A stretch of DNA of 64,000 bases from Moniliophthora roreri. Taxonomy: Eukaryota; Basidiomycota; Agaricomycetes; Agaricales; Marasmiaceae. Shown piece after piece: positions 43,909-56,732 of this stretch. The DNA lies in the NCBI GenBank assembly GCA_001466705.2, contig LATX02000211.1:744001-808000 (forward strand), in the 5' to 3' direction. The position numbers were made by a program, and so were the translations under genes. The notes below the pieces were generated by a model. That model worked only from the letters and a program-made list of their open reading frames with translations. It made no database searches and was not told the DNA's origin. Every line of letters starts with the position of its first letter. Position 1 is the first letter of the stretch.

Positions 43909-46396
43909 ATGGGCACTGGACTTATTATATCTGTTTCCTCGCTCTTACTTCTCGTATTTTTCTACCGGCGTTCTAGGAGAACGACGTCGATTGCCACTAT
44001 TCGGGGCCCAAGGAGCAAGTCCTGGTTCATAGGTAATATAACTGCCCTAGAAATTGATATGGTAGCAGATACTCAACTCATGGTACAGGAAATCTTGGAG
44101 AACTTCTGCAGCCGCAAGCAGGGGAGGTAAAGTCGCATCTCCCACAGTCTCCCGCTATGTGACTGGTTACTGATGAAATCAATTTGCAGACGGACTTTAC
44201 TTGGCAATCTCAGTACGGTGGAATCGTACGATTCAAAGCAGCATTTGGGGTGAGCTCATATGCTTTAGCCTTTCATACTTCCCTGGGTCTAATAACCTTC
44301 AAAGGAGGACCGCTTACTTGTATCAGATCCTAAAGCTGTGCAGCATATTCTTCATGCTCCCAACTACAGGTGGGAAAGGAGTGAAGAATTGCGGAAACGG
44401 ACAATGGTCATGATCGGTAACCGTTTCAGCTGCAGCTACTCTCGTCCATACTCATTCTACACACAGGCCCAGGCATCTCTTCGGTTGTAGGTACGTCAAA
44501 CTGTTGGGCTCGGTAATCAGGACGCTTATTCAAAGCCGCAATGACAGGGACTGACCACAGGAGACATCGAAGGATCATGCAGCCCGGGTTTGGTGGTCCA
44601 GCTTCTCGAGCATTGATTCCGGTATTCTTTTCAGCTGCTGCTAGTGTAAGTTGTGTCCTCTTTCCTATTCTATACGTACATCTGCAGTCTTTTGGTACTT
44701 AACCTTATAATCAGCTCAGCAATGCGTGGAGGGACTTGATCATGCAGTCCGACGCCGGATCAAAAGTCTTCAATGTTCCCCACTGGGTTTCCCGAGCTAC
44801 CTTGGATGCTATTGGACACGGTTTGTCTTCACGTTATTGCATTCGAGATGACTCATTGAAAATGTTACAGCTGGGTTTGATTATCAGTTTGGTGCAATGG
44901 AAAATGCTGACAATCGGCTCTCGCGAGTCTACACCAACATCTTGTGCGTATTAGCTCCTTTCTCGAAGGACGCCAGTTATATCGAGTACTTTTGACGCTT
45001 CTCTAGTGCCGACGTCTTTGGCTCTCCTTCGGACAAGATGCTGCTGTCACTGGCTGTTAGCTCATTGCTACCGTTGAAATTCCTCGAGTTTTTACGTGAA
45101 CATTCGCCCGGCGAGCGCCTTGACCGCGTACGCTCTTTCAAGAAGGTAAATATTGAAGTTGCAAAGGAATTGGTACAAGAGAAGGCAAAGGAAGTAGTCG
45201 AAGGCAAGGGAAATAAAGATGTCATGTCACTTCTGGGTCAGTATATGTTCACGACTCCGTGATCCAGCGACTAATCAGACTGTCTCTCAGTGAAGGCCAA
45301 CTTGTCGGAAAACGAAAGGGCTAGGATGAGTGAAGCTGAGCTTCTCGCTCAAATGAGGTTGGTGACCTAGTTCTCACAGTTTGTTTTTGTCTCACTTGCA
45401 CTGTAGCACGATTTTCGTTGCTGGACACGAAACTACAGGTAGCTACCATCTGCCAGTTCACCGATTAAATATCTTTTTCAGACCGTGCTTCATAGCGAAT
45501 AGCCTTTCGTGGACTTTGCTCGAGCTTTGCCGATATCCTGAGATGCAAACACGGCTCAGGGAGGAGATTCGCGCCAAAAAACGGGAGTTGGCTTCCAAGG
45601 GAAATACTACTGGGGCTCTCACAGTCGAGGATCTTGAATCGCTCCCCTACTTGAACGCAGTGATCAAGGTACGTAGATTGCAGTGAAATCTTTGTTCCTC
45701 ATTGATTTGACGTGCCTTCTCTGCAAGGAATCATTGCGCTATAACCCCGTGGCCATCCACATCCACCGCGCTGCGACGACAGACGATGTCATTCCGCTCA
45801 GTGAACCTATACTCACATCGGACGGCCAGTATATCAGTGAAATACTGGTTCAGAAAGGACAGAAGGCTGTGGTCTCGGTGTGCAGTTACAATAGGTGCGA
45901 GGAAGGTTTCATGTAGATCGGACGTGCTTTACTAAAATCCTATCTCAGGAATAAGAACGTTTTTGGCGAAGACGCGCACGAGTTTAAACCTGATCGTTGG
46001 CTCAATGATTCTGACGACATCCAGAAGACGGCCTCAGTCGGAGTATATGCCAATTTGTGGGTATTCAAATACTGCCAGATAGCATCTGCTCATATGGCTT
46101 CATCAAATAATTCAGGGCTACATTCGCTGGGGGTTTACGCTCATGCATTGGCTGGCGATTTGCGTAAGTGAAAACAAATGTAGGTTTGAATGTGCGCTGA
46201 CATCGTCTGTAGTATCCTAGAGCTCCAGGCATTCGTCGTCGAATTGATAGATAACTTCGAGTTCTCGATGACACCTGAATGCAGTCGAATTCGGCGTGAG
46301 TCGGCAGGAGTTATGGTTCCCACAATTGGAGGGGAAGTTGAGAAGGGAGTGCAATGTCCTCTTATGGTGAAATGTGTAGCGAGGGACGGGGAGTAG
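43909..46396 (+). CDS. Cytochrome P450 monooxygenase B of a tandem pair, about sixteen exons
   Basis: This is the tandem paralogue of the P450 at 41068, with the same exon order. It has an N-terminal anchor (LIISVSSLLLLVFFYRRSRR), IRGPRSKSWFIG, TDFTWQSQYGGIVRFKAAFG, DHRRHRRIMQPGFGG, FVAGHETTANSLSWTLLEL, ESLRYNPVAIHIHR (ExxR), FKPDRW and FAGGLRSCIGWRFA with the haem Cys. All motifs are complete and splice with canonical GT-AG introns. Only about 413 bp separate it from the upstream copy, so it arose by local duplication. The substrate cannot be told from sequence. Its text is the closest guide for reading the decayed third copy in the repeat block. Confidence 0.9.
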
Positions 46397-46609
46397 TTAT
46401 TTTGGAACATTGTGTAGTAAACACGGAATTCAAATCGTTTGCTGAGATGTTCGGAGATGTAGATGGAAAAGCAATATGTATCGGCTCTTCCAGTGGGTAT
46501 CTAGAAATTGACTCGTAGTCGTCGCGCACCGAAGTACTAAGGCCGGCTGGTTTATTGATCTAGAGTGTGCCTGTTAACTCAAGAGTCGTAGGGAAGAACA
46601 TTAACGGAC

Positions 46610-47215
46610 ATGTCATTGATAGGTCAGACTTTCCATAGCCTCAACCCGTTTGGGACGTTTCCTCTCCGGGCCATGAAATCCCCGTCCTTCGAATGGCTCA
46701 TGAACACGCTCTCTACTTTGTTCGTCGAACACCTCCACGATAACCGTGTTTCATCCGTCAAGCAGGGTACCGATACGGTCATCTGTTTGGGGCAGCATCT
46801 TGCGATTGGAAAACAAGCCGACTCGGATAGTCTAGCCTTCAGGAAGAGGAAAACCGTCTCCCATCTCAACGCTGCCTGCCGAGCCGCGAAAGAAGCCATT
46901 CAATATTCCTCGAGAAAGCATGAAGAACTGACTATACTCACCGATGGTTTGATCACAGAACTCATTAATGGTTAGACATTCGTCCACGTCCTAACCTCTG
47001 GTATGTCCATAGGACCCCATTTTGACGTGAGTCTACATGAAACCGCGATCTCAATATCAGTGGAGTTGAGTGTGATTGAGAAAATGGAGAAGCAAACGGT
47101 TTCGGGCCGGGACGACATGTCACAGTCCCGTGCTGCGAAAACACGGTCATGGATTGTCACAACTGGCTCGCTGACATATCGGTATCGGCGTCATGTCGAA
47201 GTATTCAAGGGGTGA
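46610..47215 (+). CDS. Possible small gene of unknown function
   Basis: An open frame from ATG 46610 to 46975 (121 residues) includes a helical, charged stretch (LNAACRAAKEAIQYSSRKHE). A second frame, 47003-47215, follows closely and could be a later exon after a short intron. No domain is recognised and the join is not proven. Base composition resembles that of nearby genes. It may be a real gene or a chance pair of frames. Confidence 0.3.
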
Positions 47216-48780
47216 AGTAATTGTTACAGTACTATCGTGTCGTCAATTTCTTCTTTGAGCCGTGCTACTAACACCTTGCGTCTACTGCCGTAGCTGAACC
47301 CACTGGTTGTACGTACATGAACACCAGAAGACGGTCTGACAGATACTAGACATAGATAGTTTAGGCTAGTACGTGAACCAGTCAAGGAAGAAGTAAGTCA
47401 CCAAGGCTGTTTTTAATAATTACAACAACTTGTCCCCCTGACGTTGATAGTCTGGGCCGGGATGCTTCTGAAGCAATCGCTCCATTCAGTTTTTAATGCC
47501 ACCAGGTGTACCAGGCAGGCCGACCATCAAGGAATTCAGTTCTTCAAAATGCTCATGAAGAATTTTATACTAGAGCGTACTGACGAGATCGTCAACGCAT
47601 TCGAGCCAAACAAGGGTAATTTGGGTCAGCAACCGCCACGAACACCTAAGTAGTGACACCGAGCAAAGTGCCAGCCCGTCCAATAGATTCGTTGTCGACG
47701 TCGAATCCCGCCTTTTTTCTAAGCTTGCCAAAGCTTGCGAGACAGTGAATTGGCTGCTGTTGCATATTCGTGACTGGGGGGCACCGGTGGCTAGTCATAG
47801 TGGCTGGTTGTAGAGATTGCAAGGGGAGGGATCGTCGGGGAGGAGAACCGTCTGAATGTCGGATAAGCTTGAACCGGATCTTAACATTACTCCTCATTCC
47901 AAAAGAACAACTATCAAGGTGGATATGACCCATGAGAAAATTTTTGCGAAGCATCGTTTCTTGTCGCCCACACGCAGCAATCCTGACGCACGATGAGTTT
48001 CGTGGATGTCTGTACGACACCCTCATGATATCTGGGTATTTTATTGCCCGCAACGCAACTGAAAATACGCACCGACCTCGAGATGGAAGTAATTGTTACA
48101 GCAAGTGAGGAATAGGAGCGCTTACACGGGCACAATCTATAGTGAAAGCCATCCACACTGCGCTTTCTGGCAGTGCCAGTCCGTTTCCTTGGCAACTATA
48201 ACAAAGTCTTTTCGTGGCCTCGATGATATTCTTGCCTCTTGTGGGTTGATCTTCCGAGATAATTGCAGCAAAGCGATATTCGGAGCGGACCATGCGCGCA
48301 CAGAACAACAACAAAGTGACATGGCTGCCCACGAACACCGCTATACAAGGGCGCGGAAATGGAGTCGGGGTAAACGGGTCCAGGCGATCTTATTGTTTTT
48401 TTTTTTTTATTTACGTAGCACCTTGACAAGTTCCCTTGACTCTTGAATTTTTGAGGACCTTTGAGTTGCCACAAGACGATATGCACCCTTAGCTTAGGGG
48501 ACTTGGATTCTAGCCAGGCATGTAGTCGTAGAGGGCAAGCAGAGTGCAGATGTCACACTAGAGTCACATAGGACTGACGTAATACTTACCCAAAAAGGGT
48601 ACAATAAGAAGATTTTTGAGCGCTTATGGAGATCTTTGTTGCTCTGATTACCTACAACAATGGCGACAGAATCAATAGCCCTCAAAAGCATAATACGAGG
48701 CGGATTTTGGCTTGTATTCCACCTTCAAGTCCCCTCCTTTACTTAGACTTTTTCAACGACGTCGCCGGTCGACCTCTGGC
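47216..48780. other. Intergenic, no gene recognised
   Basis: Short frames on both strands (for example 47444-47653 plus, 48494-48691 minus) lack recognisable motifs. A run of T occurs near 48392-48410. The end of the stretch is the 5' region of PRM1. Confidence 0.4.
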
Positions 48781-51700
48781 ATGTCTTCTCTTCCACCACC
48801 AAGTTACGACACTCACTCGACGACATACATCTCCTCGTCCTCCTTGAAGCCATATCTCGAACTCCCCCATCTCTTATCTCTCACATGGCTCGCATATCCA
48901 ATCCTTTCCTTGCTCTTCGTCGCGTTCAGGCTCCAATTGTCGTTGGCATCGTCGCAGGATGCAGTGGCGAGCGCAAAGGCCAATTTGCTTGCCAGCTGCA
49001 AGGCCGCAGAACAGGCCGCCACATCAGCCGCTAGTATGCCCAGGTTTTTAGCTATTGCGACGAACGAACAGTATGCAGATGCAGTGAACGGAACAATGAG
49101 AGCAGCACGGGCAACTCTTATCCTTGCATTGACGATAATGGAGGCGATCATCAACTTTATCATCGACATTTATCGTTCTACCTTCCTTTGCTTTTTGGAA
49201 TTGGTTATTCGCGGTGGTTTGGCAATAATAATTGGCGCAGTTAAGGAGGTGTGTGTTATACGCTATCAAAACATGGTCAAGAACCTCACTAGGATCACAG
49301 GTTACCGACCTCATCGAGAGCACGGCAGGCAGTCTTGCTACTAGCATCCAAAACGATATCAACTCTGCGAACAACGTCATCAAAAGTGCCATTGATGCCA
49401 TTAACAAAGTCAATCCATTCAACGACATCCAACCACCACAGATTCCTGTTCCCAATCTCGACAGCCTGAAAAACCTTCAAATTCCAACGACGTTCGAAGA
49501 TTCGCTCACGAAGCTCAATGACACCCTTCCCACCTTTAATGACATCAAGGACAAGATTGAGGAGATGTACGTCAAACCTTACTAATAATCTACGGTAACT
49601 GACTTGTTTTCCCAGTATCAATACCCCATTTGAGCTCCTGAAAAAGGACATCAATGATACCTTTGCTGGAATGAATTTCAACAGCTCAGCACTCCCCGTG
49701 CCTGCACAGAACAGGCTCACATTTTGTAATGACCTCGATACCTCGGTCGTTGACGACCTAGGACGAGACATGATCAGAATCGCCAAGATTGGTCTCATCG
49801 TCATCATCCTTCTCGCTCTCATACTCATCGGTCTCAACTGCCTACTTGTGTGGTACAAGTGGCGCTGCCAGATGGGCCACCTGGAGTACACTCGACAGGC
49901 TTGGACCACCGACCCCACAATCTACCAGACCAAAGCGGTTGGAGGAGTTCCGCAAGTAACGCTTACCGATCATAATATGCTTATGCTCCAAGCCAACGGC
50001 GAGCACCCTCTCCTCACGCGGATCATCAACCAGATTTCATCCAAGCTCCGACTCTCGCCGCAGAAACACGTCAACCTTTCCTGGTACTTGAACTACATCT
50101 TCCACGCCCCTGCCCTTGCAGTGTTCCTCATCGGATTTTTTGGGCTGCTCTCAGTTCAGATTCAGCTTTTCGCTATTGATTCATTTGAGGCGAAGTACGC
50201 CGAAAAAGAGGCAGCAGCCGCTTCCGACTTCTCCAACACCATCGCCACCTCCATCAACTCGAGCATGTATAACCAATCAGCACAATATGCAAACGACGTC
50301 AATGGACGCGTTGATGCCATGCAATCCGACTTGAACAACGGTGTCTTTGGCTGGGTTAACGGCACCACGACCACGCTGAACAACACTATAAATGAGCTTT
50401 ACAACGATATCCAGGGCGCTGTTAACACCGTTTTCAACGGTACCATTCTGGAACAACCGGCACAAGAGTTCATCCGTTGTTTGATTGGAACGAAGGTTGA
50501 TGCGATTGAGAACGCGTTAACGTTCTTGCACGACAACCTCGTTATCAACATTCCCCGAGTCAACGAGACTGCACTTGTGCTCTCCCAGGACTCAGTTGAT
50601 GAGGCTACAAAGCCCATCGCTGCAGCGGCCATTGGCGGCGGCGGTGACGACAACCAAGGAATCGTACGCAAGCTCATCAACTCTTATGCAGAGTCGTTGA
50701 AGAAGGAACGAACGATGTTCTTGATTTTCATGGGACTCTGGGCATTTGTCTGTTTCATGGGAATCTGCATCTTGCTATGGTATTCATTTGGAAAGCCGAT
50801 GCTGGAGAAACGGAGGAGAAGGAGGTATGAAAGGGAACAGCGTGGAGCGGTTGTTCCTTTCCAACTTCATAATACATCGGCCTCCAATGAGTGGGGCAGC
50901 GAGAAGCGGGATAACTTGGAAGACGGTGGAATCGGAGCTCATTCGAACGAGTTGAGGCAGCTGACGCCGCTTCCTTCACCAAAGATGACGGGTAGCTTCG
51001 ATCCTGCACCTGCACAACCGAAGCAGGAGCAAGAACCCAAGAGCTGGGATAATTTTTTTGGAGGCTTCAGCAGTGCTGCCGTCTCCAGAGAACCTCGAGT
51101 TCGCACCATCAGCAAGCCGATGAAGCTCCGCGCCTTTGGTCGTATGGGCATGAGCAAAGAGACTTTAGTTTCTGACGAGGATTCCCGACAGAACCTGAAC
51201 GAACCTGAATCCCAACCGCAAGAAAAACGAAGTACGGCTTGGTTTGGCAGGTTCGCTGGATTGTTGGGCAAGAAGAACGAGGGCACTCCATCTCAGAGTC
51301 GTCCGAACCTTCGGATGTCAACCGACCGTAGCTCTAGCATGATCTCTCTTACTCGCGAAGTTGAACATTCTCGCTGGTCGACTTCTCCACCAGCTGAAAC
51401 ACAACAGACTCGTGTTGCGCCATGGGTGACGATTCTTTCACCGACAAGGAAGAACTTCTCGCCTACTTCGCCTCCTGCTAATAACGGGCCTGTCTTCCCA
51501 AGACAGAATGTCCCAGCTGATGTGAACTCGGTCTATGAGAGCTCTGAGCGTCCTCTCAACACCCAATCGCCATTTGCTCCTCCTCTCCATCATGGTTTCA
51601 ACGCAACTACCAGTACTCCCAACGTGAATTTAGCTCCTCCACCCCAGCACCCTCATCGACGGTCGTCTTCCGTTCCCGCGTGGAAATGGAGGGCCCAGAC

Positions 51701-51899
51701 TGAGCAAGCTCTCGATAACCAGGGTGGTACTTCAGTCACGCCTGTGACGAAGATCCTGACGAGCAACCCTGCGATGCGCGAGTCCGGTGTTTTCAACCCC
51801 TTTGCAACACCATTCGACGATGAGCATCGAGTGAAGATTGAGCGTGCGCCGCAGAGAAAGAGTATCCCGACAAACCCGTTCAACGCGATTGCCCTTTAA
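48781..51899 (+). CDS. PRM1: Plasma membrane fusion protein PRM1, three exons
   Basis: Exons 48781-49248, 49301-49566 and 49616-51899 join in frame to 1005 residues. PRM1 promotes plasma-membrane fusion during mating and cell fusion in fungi. Its layout is seen here: a first membrane segment near the N-terminus ([19 protein letters not shown]), a hydrophobic stretch [20 protein letters not shown], an Asn-rich extracellular part ([20 protein letters not shown]), then [40 protein letters not shown], a second ectodomain with several N-glycosylation sites (NGTT, NNTI, NGTI) and a final helix [21 protein letters not shown] long Ser/Pro-rich cytosolic tail follows. The ATG was chosen because [13 protein letters not shown] resembles a cytosolic leader and upstream sequence is pyrimidine-rich. 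Confidence 0.9.
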
Positions 51900-52274
51900 A
51901 TCGTTCCCCTTTCTTCGCTTGATGACATGACTTTGACGATGCTGATGCTTATTCTCTTGCTTGCGTCTGGACGCTTTTACTGTTTCTATATTACCTATAG
52001 GTACCCTTCGCCGCTCAGGCTTTAATTCGGTGTATATCCTTTCGATCTGTCGACACCTCATCTCACTTTCTGTAGCCTCTCCCTCAGCCACACTCACTCG
52101 TATAGTAGCACATACATTGTATTTTTACAAAATACCTTTTGGGGAATACACTTTTTTCAATCCAGAACGAAATGATGTTTTCGATGAGGTCGTTCCAGAG
52201 AAACAAAGCCAAATACGACGGATATTTTATGATGACGTCCGAACTGAGTGAACCGAATGTTCCGACCAACAACG
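51900..52274. other. Intergenic, promoter of Mn-SOD
   Basis: No gene; a TTTTTACAAAATACC stretch near 52120 is AT-rich. The start of Mn-SOD follows. Confidence 0.4.
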
Positions 52275-53266
52275 ATGTTCGCTCTCGCCAGAAACGCTCT
52301 CCGCCCTTCTTTCGCTCGTACTTTTGCAGCTCCAAGCACCGCTGCTTCCCTTCACACACTCCCCGATCTTCCATATGCCTACAATGTACGGTTTTCACCT
52401 TGAAATGCCGCACGCGTAAGTTACTAAGCGAAGTAATAAGGCCCTTGAACCTCATATTTCTGAGGAAATTATGAAGCTCCACCACCAAAAGCACCACCAG
52501 ACATATGTCAACGGTCTCAACGCTGCAGAAGAGTCGTATGCCAAGGCCCCCTCAACCAAGGAGAAAATTGCACTTCAGGCCGCGTTGAAGTTCAACGGTG
52601 GCGGTGAGTCATGCTGCAGTTGTCCTCTGCTCACATGTGTGCTGACAATGCAAAGGTCACATTAATCATTCTCTGTTCTGGAAAAACCTTGCTCCTGCGA
52701 GCGGTGACGGTGGAAGGCTCGCTGACGGACCTTTGAAGCAGGCCATTGAACGTGACTTTGGTTCAGTCGAGAACTTTAAGAAGTCATTCAATGCCAAGAC
52801 GGCAGCTATTCAGGGTAGTGGATGGGGATGGCTCGTACGTGCTGCGACTGACACCGGAAGATACATGATCTAATTTGCCTTTTTGCGAAAGGGATACAAC
52901 TCGACAACCAAGAAGCTTGAAATTGTCACCACCGCTAATCAAGATCCTCTGCTTTGTGAGCGGGATATATTCCTTGTTTGCTTGTCTCAGTATTGATTTC
53001 CTTCGACCCAGCCCATGAACCGATTATCGGTGTTGATATTTGGGAACATGTATGGACAAGGCATTTTTTCAAAGACATGCAACTAACATGACCCTCTCTA
53101 CAGGCTTTCTACCTCCAGTACAAGAACGTAAAGCCAGACGTAAGTCTTCTCTGCTCGCGTGATGCTAGCGTCATGCTGAATCATACATATCTAGTACCTC
53201 AACGCGATCTGGAATGTCATCAACTTTAAGGAGGCTGAGAAGAGGTTCCTCGAAACTTCGCAGTAG
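52275..53266 (+). CDS. Mitochondrial Mn superoxide dismutase, seven exons
   Basis: Exons 52275-52385, 52441-52603, 52656-52834, 52892-52955, 53012-53049, 53104-53139 and 53195-53266 join to 220 residues. The enzyme converts superoxide to hydrogen peroxide and oxygen. The N-terminus ([20 protein letters not shown]) is an Arg-rich mitochondrial presequence. The mature part starts [18 protein letters not shown]. Metal ligands are seen in [13 protein letters not shown] (His), [13 protein letters not shown] (His) and GVDIWEHAFYLQY (Asp, His). [11 protein letters not shown] favours Mn over Fe. All key residues are intact and the length is usual for the family. Confidence 0.94.
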
Positions 53267-53397
53267 ACAATTTGATGCAAACTCGTAGCTGAGGACTTAT
53301 GAAATGTAAATCTACTTCATCCTAATGCAATGTGTTTGTCTGCACTACTCGGGTGTACATCCGGAGATAACTATGGTGGTCCGTGCGCTCGAAAATG

Positions 53398-53930
53398 ACG
53401 TCATGAATGTCGCGAACTTTTTCTTACGATGCTTCCGAGGGGAGAGTCGATTAGTCGTCAACTCGGCCGGCGGAATCGCCGGATTAACGGCGATGACTAC
53501 GTCATCGTCCCGTTCCCATAGCCCGCGAAGCGGACTCTGGCGCGTAGCGCCCCCCGCTGAGGGGGCAGGTCGGGGTTCGGGTTAGGCGTTAGGAAGTGCG
53601 GTTGAGGGTATGAACTCACGCTGAGTCGGTTAGGGGTTTGGGCTAGCGGTTAGGCAGTTAGCGGTTAGGTGGTTAGGGGTTAGGTAGTTAGGGTCTGGGG
53701 ATGGATATATGTACAAAAAACGCGAGGGAGGTACTTACAGACGCGTAAAATGCTACGTGCACGTGAGGGAATAGTGACATCATAACGGTGATCTCGCCGT
53801 TATCTCTTATCTTTTGACGACTAATCGACTCTGGACTCGATGCTTCCACCGCTCCTTTGCCGACGAGGACTATCATCAGAATGGATGTCATATCTGTGGA
53901 TCGTCTGCGGTGACTAGAACGTCATGAGTG
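53398..53930. mobile_element. Element-like inverted repeat with interstitial telomere-like units
   Basis: Two inverted arms share the 19-mer AGAGTCGATTAGTCGTCAA (53443-53461 and, inverted, 53814-53832). Between them lies a GC-rich part and then, at 53578-53695, about nine loosely spaced GTTAG units (GGTTAG, GGGTTAG), similar to fungal telomere repeats TTAGGG but irregular. The near-identical flanks ACGTCATGAATG (53398) and ACGTCATGAGTG (53919) could be a target duplication. It may be a small non-autonomous transposon. No open frame of note. Confidence 0.45.
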
Positions 53931-53943
53931 GATCTCGAGGTCG

Positions 53944-53951
53944 TTATATAC
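53944..53951 (+). promoter_or_regulatory. TATA box of the small hydrophilic protein gene
   Basis: GTCGTTATATACGCTC lies about 80 nt upstream of ATG 54028, suitable for a core promoter. Confidence 0.45.
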
Positions 53952-54027
53952 GCTCAGCGTTCCAGCACATCTCATTATCAACCACTTACATTAACCAAAG
54001 CCTTCAATCATCCACACACCAGTAATC

Positions 54028-54490
54028 ATGTCCGGATCCGGAGCTATGCAATCCAATGTTGGAAACCCTCAGGTCTACAATGACGGTGACCAAAGGTGAG
54101 ACTTCACTCAGCGTGTCCGAAACTATGAAACTTACAGAGAACACAGGACCTCGAAAGGAACCGTCACTGACCAAAGAGAACGATTCGAAGTCGCACCACC
54201 TAACGCTCACAGCGAAATAGATTCAAAGTACGTCTGGAGTGTCTTTCTTTCAGTATCCGTTGCTAATTTGACTTTTAACATATCAAAGAGATGAACGATC
54301 ACTGGCAAATCGACTTGCAGCTGCAGAGAGCCATGAGATCGACAACCTCAGTAACAAAACAAAGGACACAGTGGATGACCCGTTAGAGCCAGCACGTTCG
54401 CATGGAAATGAGCCCTCGCGAGGGGCGAAAATTGATGCCGAATTGAAGCAAGAAGAGGAGGAACTATTGAGGAAGAAGGGTAAGGCATAG
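54028..54490 (+). CDS. Small hydrophilic protein of unknown function, three exons
   Basis: Exons 54028-54095, 54147-54227 and 54289-54490 join in frame to 116 residues, with canonical splice sites. The protein (MSGSGAMQSNVGNPQVYNDG...) is rich in Asp, Glu, Lys, Ser and Asn, has no Cys or hydrophobic core, and looks intrinsically disordered, with a final Lys/Glu helix (DAELKQEEEELLRKKGKA). It could be a stress-associated hydrophilin, but that is inference from composition. A TATA box lies upstream. The consistent splicing argues that it is a real gene. Confidence 0.7.
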
Positions 54491-54683
54491 ACATAGAGCG
54501 TAGAACATAGAACCTATATTGTACTTTTATTAGTGTAAAAGCAGATACGAGATGAATCGTAGTGCAATGTTAGGTCCAAATCAACGTGCTCGGAAAATAG
54601 CTACCCTAGGAATATCAGGTGTAGCAAATGATAATCGCTGTTCCCCGTCCAAGGAGAATATCTCGGTCAAGTCAACTCTTTCC

Positions 54684-56732
54684 TCAATATCCATTTCCTG
54701 TCGCCGTATACCACCGAGGAGCAGTCTGGAGCATCGAAATGTCAACTACCTTCACCAGTGACATCACCTCTCGATCTCCATTCGGGATATAGGTTAACAC
54801 GCAAATCTTTGCTGGCGATTCGTACGCGCCAACGAGACATGATCTAATATCATGCAATAGAGCGGGTGGCATGTCCGAGCTGTCTAGGGACGAAAGGTCT
54901 GAAAGCCTAGAACAATCTGGCGACAAGGGATCCAGCACCTCTGTATTGTCCAAGCGCAGCTGTAAGAAACACGATTTCAACGGGTCTTTATCGCGATTGC
55001 TAGCTTCATGACTTGATATGCAAGTAAGCAGAGATGAGCGATATGGGCCGAGGAAGAACTCACGCCTGCATGCCCCTCACGATGCTGAAACGGTTCTGAA
55101 ATACATGGTGCTCATAGATAGCACAAAAGAAGGCCATGTCCGTATTGGACGGATAGTGTTTACCAGCTGCATTATAGGCCCAGTAAGCATTGGAAAACCA
55201 TTGAACAAAGCGTACCTTTCTTCGTCGCAACAATTTGGGTGCATTGTGTTCGGTGCTCCTCTTTCCAACTCTTGACCGCACATGATCGGGAACAGTAGGT
55301 CCTAGACAAGCATGAAGTACAGCGAACGTATCGGTGGCCATCTGGTAACGCCTGTCTACGCCCGCCCGGGCCATACTTCAGAGGACACTTTTTGACGATG
55401 AGTCAGTTATTATAAGCGCAGGTTGAAGAAAATGCTCACACTTTTGTACCCGCACATATTACCAGGGGCCACAGTCCTCACATTATGATATATGGAGTTG
55501 AGCGTCTCTGCCCTCTCTACACACTTGATCCAAGTCGACCAAAACGGCGCTGTCTTTGGATTCAATCGCACATCGAGCTCCAGATACTCAATCTTCTCTA
55601 TTGACTTGCGGAACCGGCGCAGCACCGGCGGGTAAATCATGTACATGGCGAACTGCTCCATCAAATTCGAGAGAAGGCCATCGAATGTCGATTGAGAACC
55701 CTCTTTGAAAAACGGTGGGGGTGGAAACGTGATCTTCATCTTCAGATGGTGGAACCGCTCGGCCTTGAAGAAGGCCACAAGAATCCCCAAGTCTAGTGTT
55801 TGAAACACATATACCGGTGCTTCTACCAGTAAACGAAGTAGCATAAGGAGTTTTTCGGCAAGATCAACTACGATGTTGAACCTCTCGGTGCCAGGTGAGA
55901 CGTTCTCGAGGGTCTTAGTTCGGGAGAGAAGGGAGATTAACGCGCTGGTGATAGCTGGAGTAGCTCCAGCTTGAAGGAAGGGAAAGTAGCTCGGACTCGT
56001 GGGGAAAAAACACTGGCAAAAAAGAGTCATGGATAGTGTGTATCCATTCAACTCATCATCGGGTATTTCCCAAGGACGCTGTGATAGACGATTGAGATGT
56101 CGTATACAGACAAGCTCGAAATCGTCTTTTCTTCGACTGGCAGCCAAGGCGTGCGGAAAGGCTTGAGTGAAACTCTGCCCAATATACTTTGGGAAGAGCA
56201 TTTTCACGAGTAATTCGGTCCAAGTATACCACGAGAAATGGTGGATCTCGACGACGCGCAGCCAAACTTCGATTGATAGCGTCATTAGGGATTGTGAGGT
56301 TCTGAGTTGATCCAACTCGGGGAATGGGTCTTCGAGAGACGCTGGATACATGATAACAAAAGCTGTAGCAGTTACGAGATTATCCACGAATGTGGTTCCT
56401 TGTGGGTTCTCCAATATTTCGGGTGTACGAGCAATGCGATCAAGGAAGAACAACACCCATGGACGGATGCATGGAGACCATTGCTTTTGGATGCATATAG
56501 CAGTCTGGTTGCGGTCCTGTGCCAAGGGTGTTGCGTGAGTTGTCATACATGTAAGATATTCGAAAACATCCAGCGCGGTTTCGATTTTGGAAGTGGGTCG
56601 TGTCAGGTCGGCGGAGACTGGCGGTTTGCCAAGTTTTCGGAGCACCGCGATAGCTCTGATGGTGGAAGGAAACTTATTCCTGGCATTTCCGATAAAGGCA
56701 AAAAGAGGTGCTTTGTTCAAGTCTATGGGCAT
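54684..56732 (-). CDS. MYND-type zinc-finger protein, four exons
   Basis: Exons 56732-55440, 55387-55216, 55166-55064 and 55011-54684 (minus strand) join in frame to 631 residues. The first 430 residues form a helical region without a known catalytic domain (FDGLLSNLMEQFAMYM, LEKLLMLLRLLVEAPVYV), as in many agaricomycete MYND proteins. The finger is assembled across the first intron: MCGYKSCPLKYGPGG, then RCTSCLSRTYCSRSCAVKSW and HRTQC, giving C-x4-C, C-x2-C, C-x3-C and His/Cys ligands. MYND fingers bind short proline-rich peptides. The C-terminal 140 residues end SLVKVVDISMLQTAPRWYTA. No SET domain is seen. Substrate and partners unknown. Confidence 0.85.

Noticed and set aside
48494..48691. 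Small minus-strand gene divergent from PRM1
   Set aside because: The 65-codon frame matches no small mitochondrial or other family and its splice possibilities are ambiguous.
53581..53695. True telomere or chromosome end
   Set aside because: The units are irregular and few, and intact genes lie on both sides.
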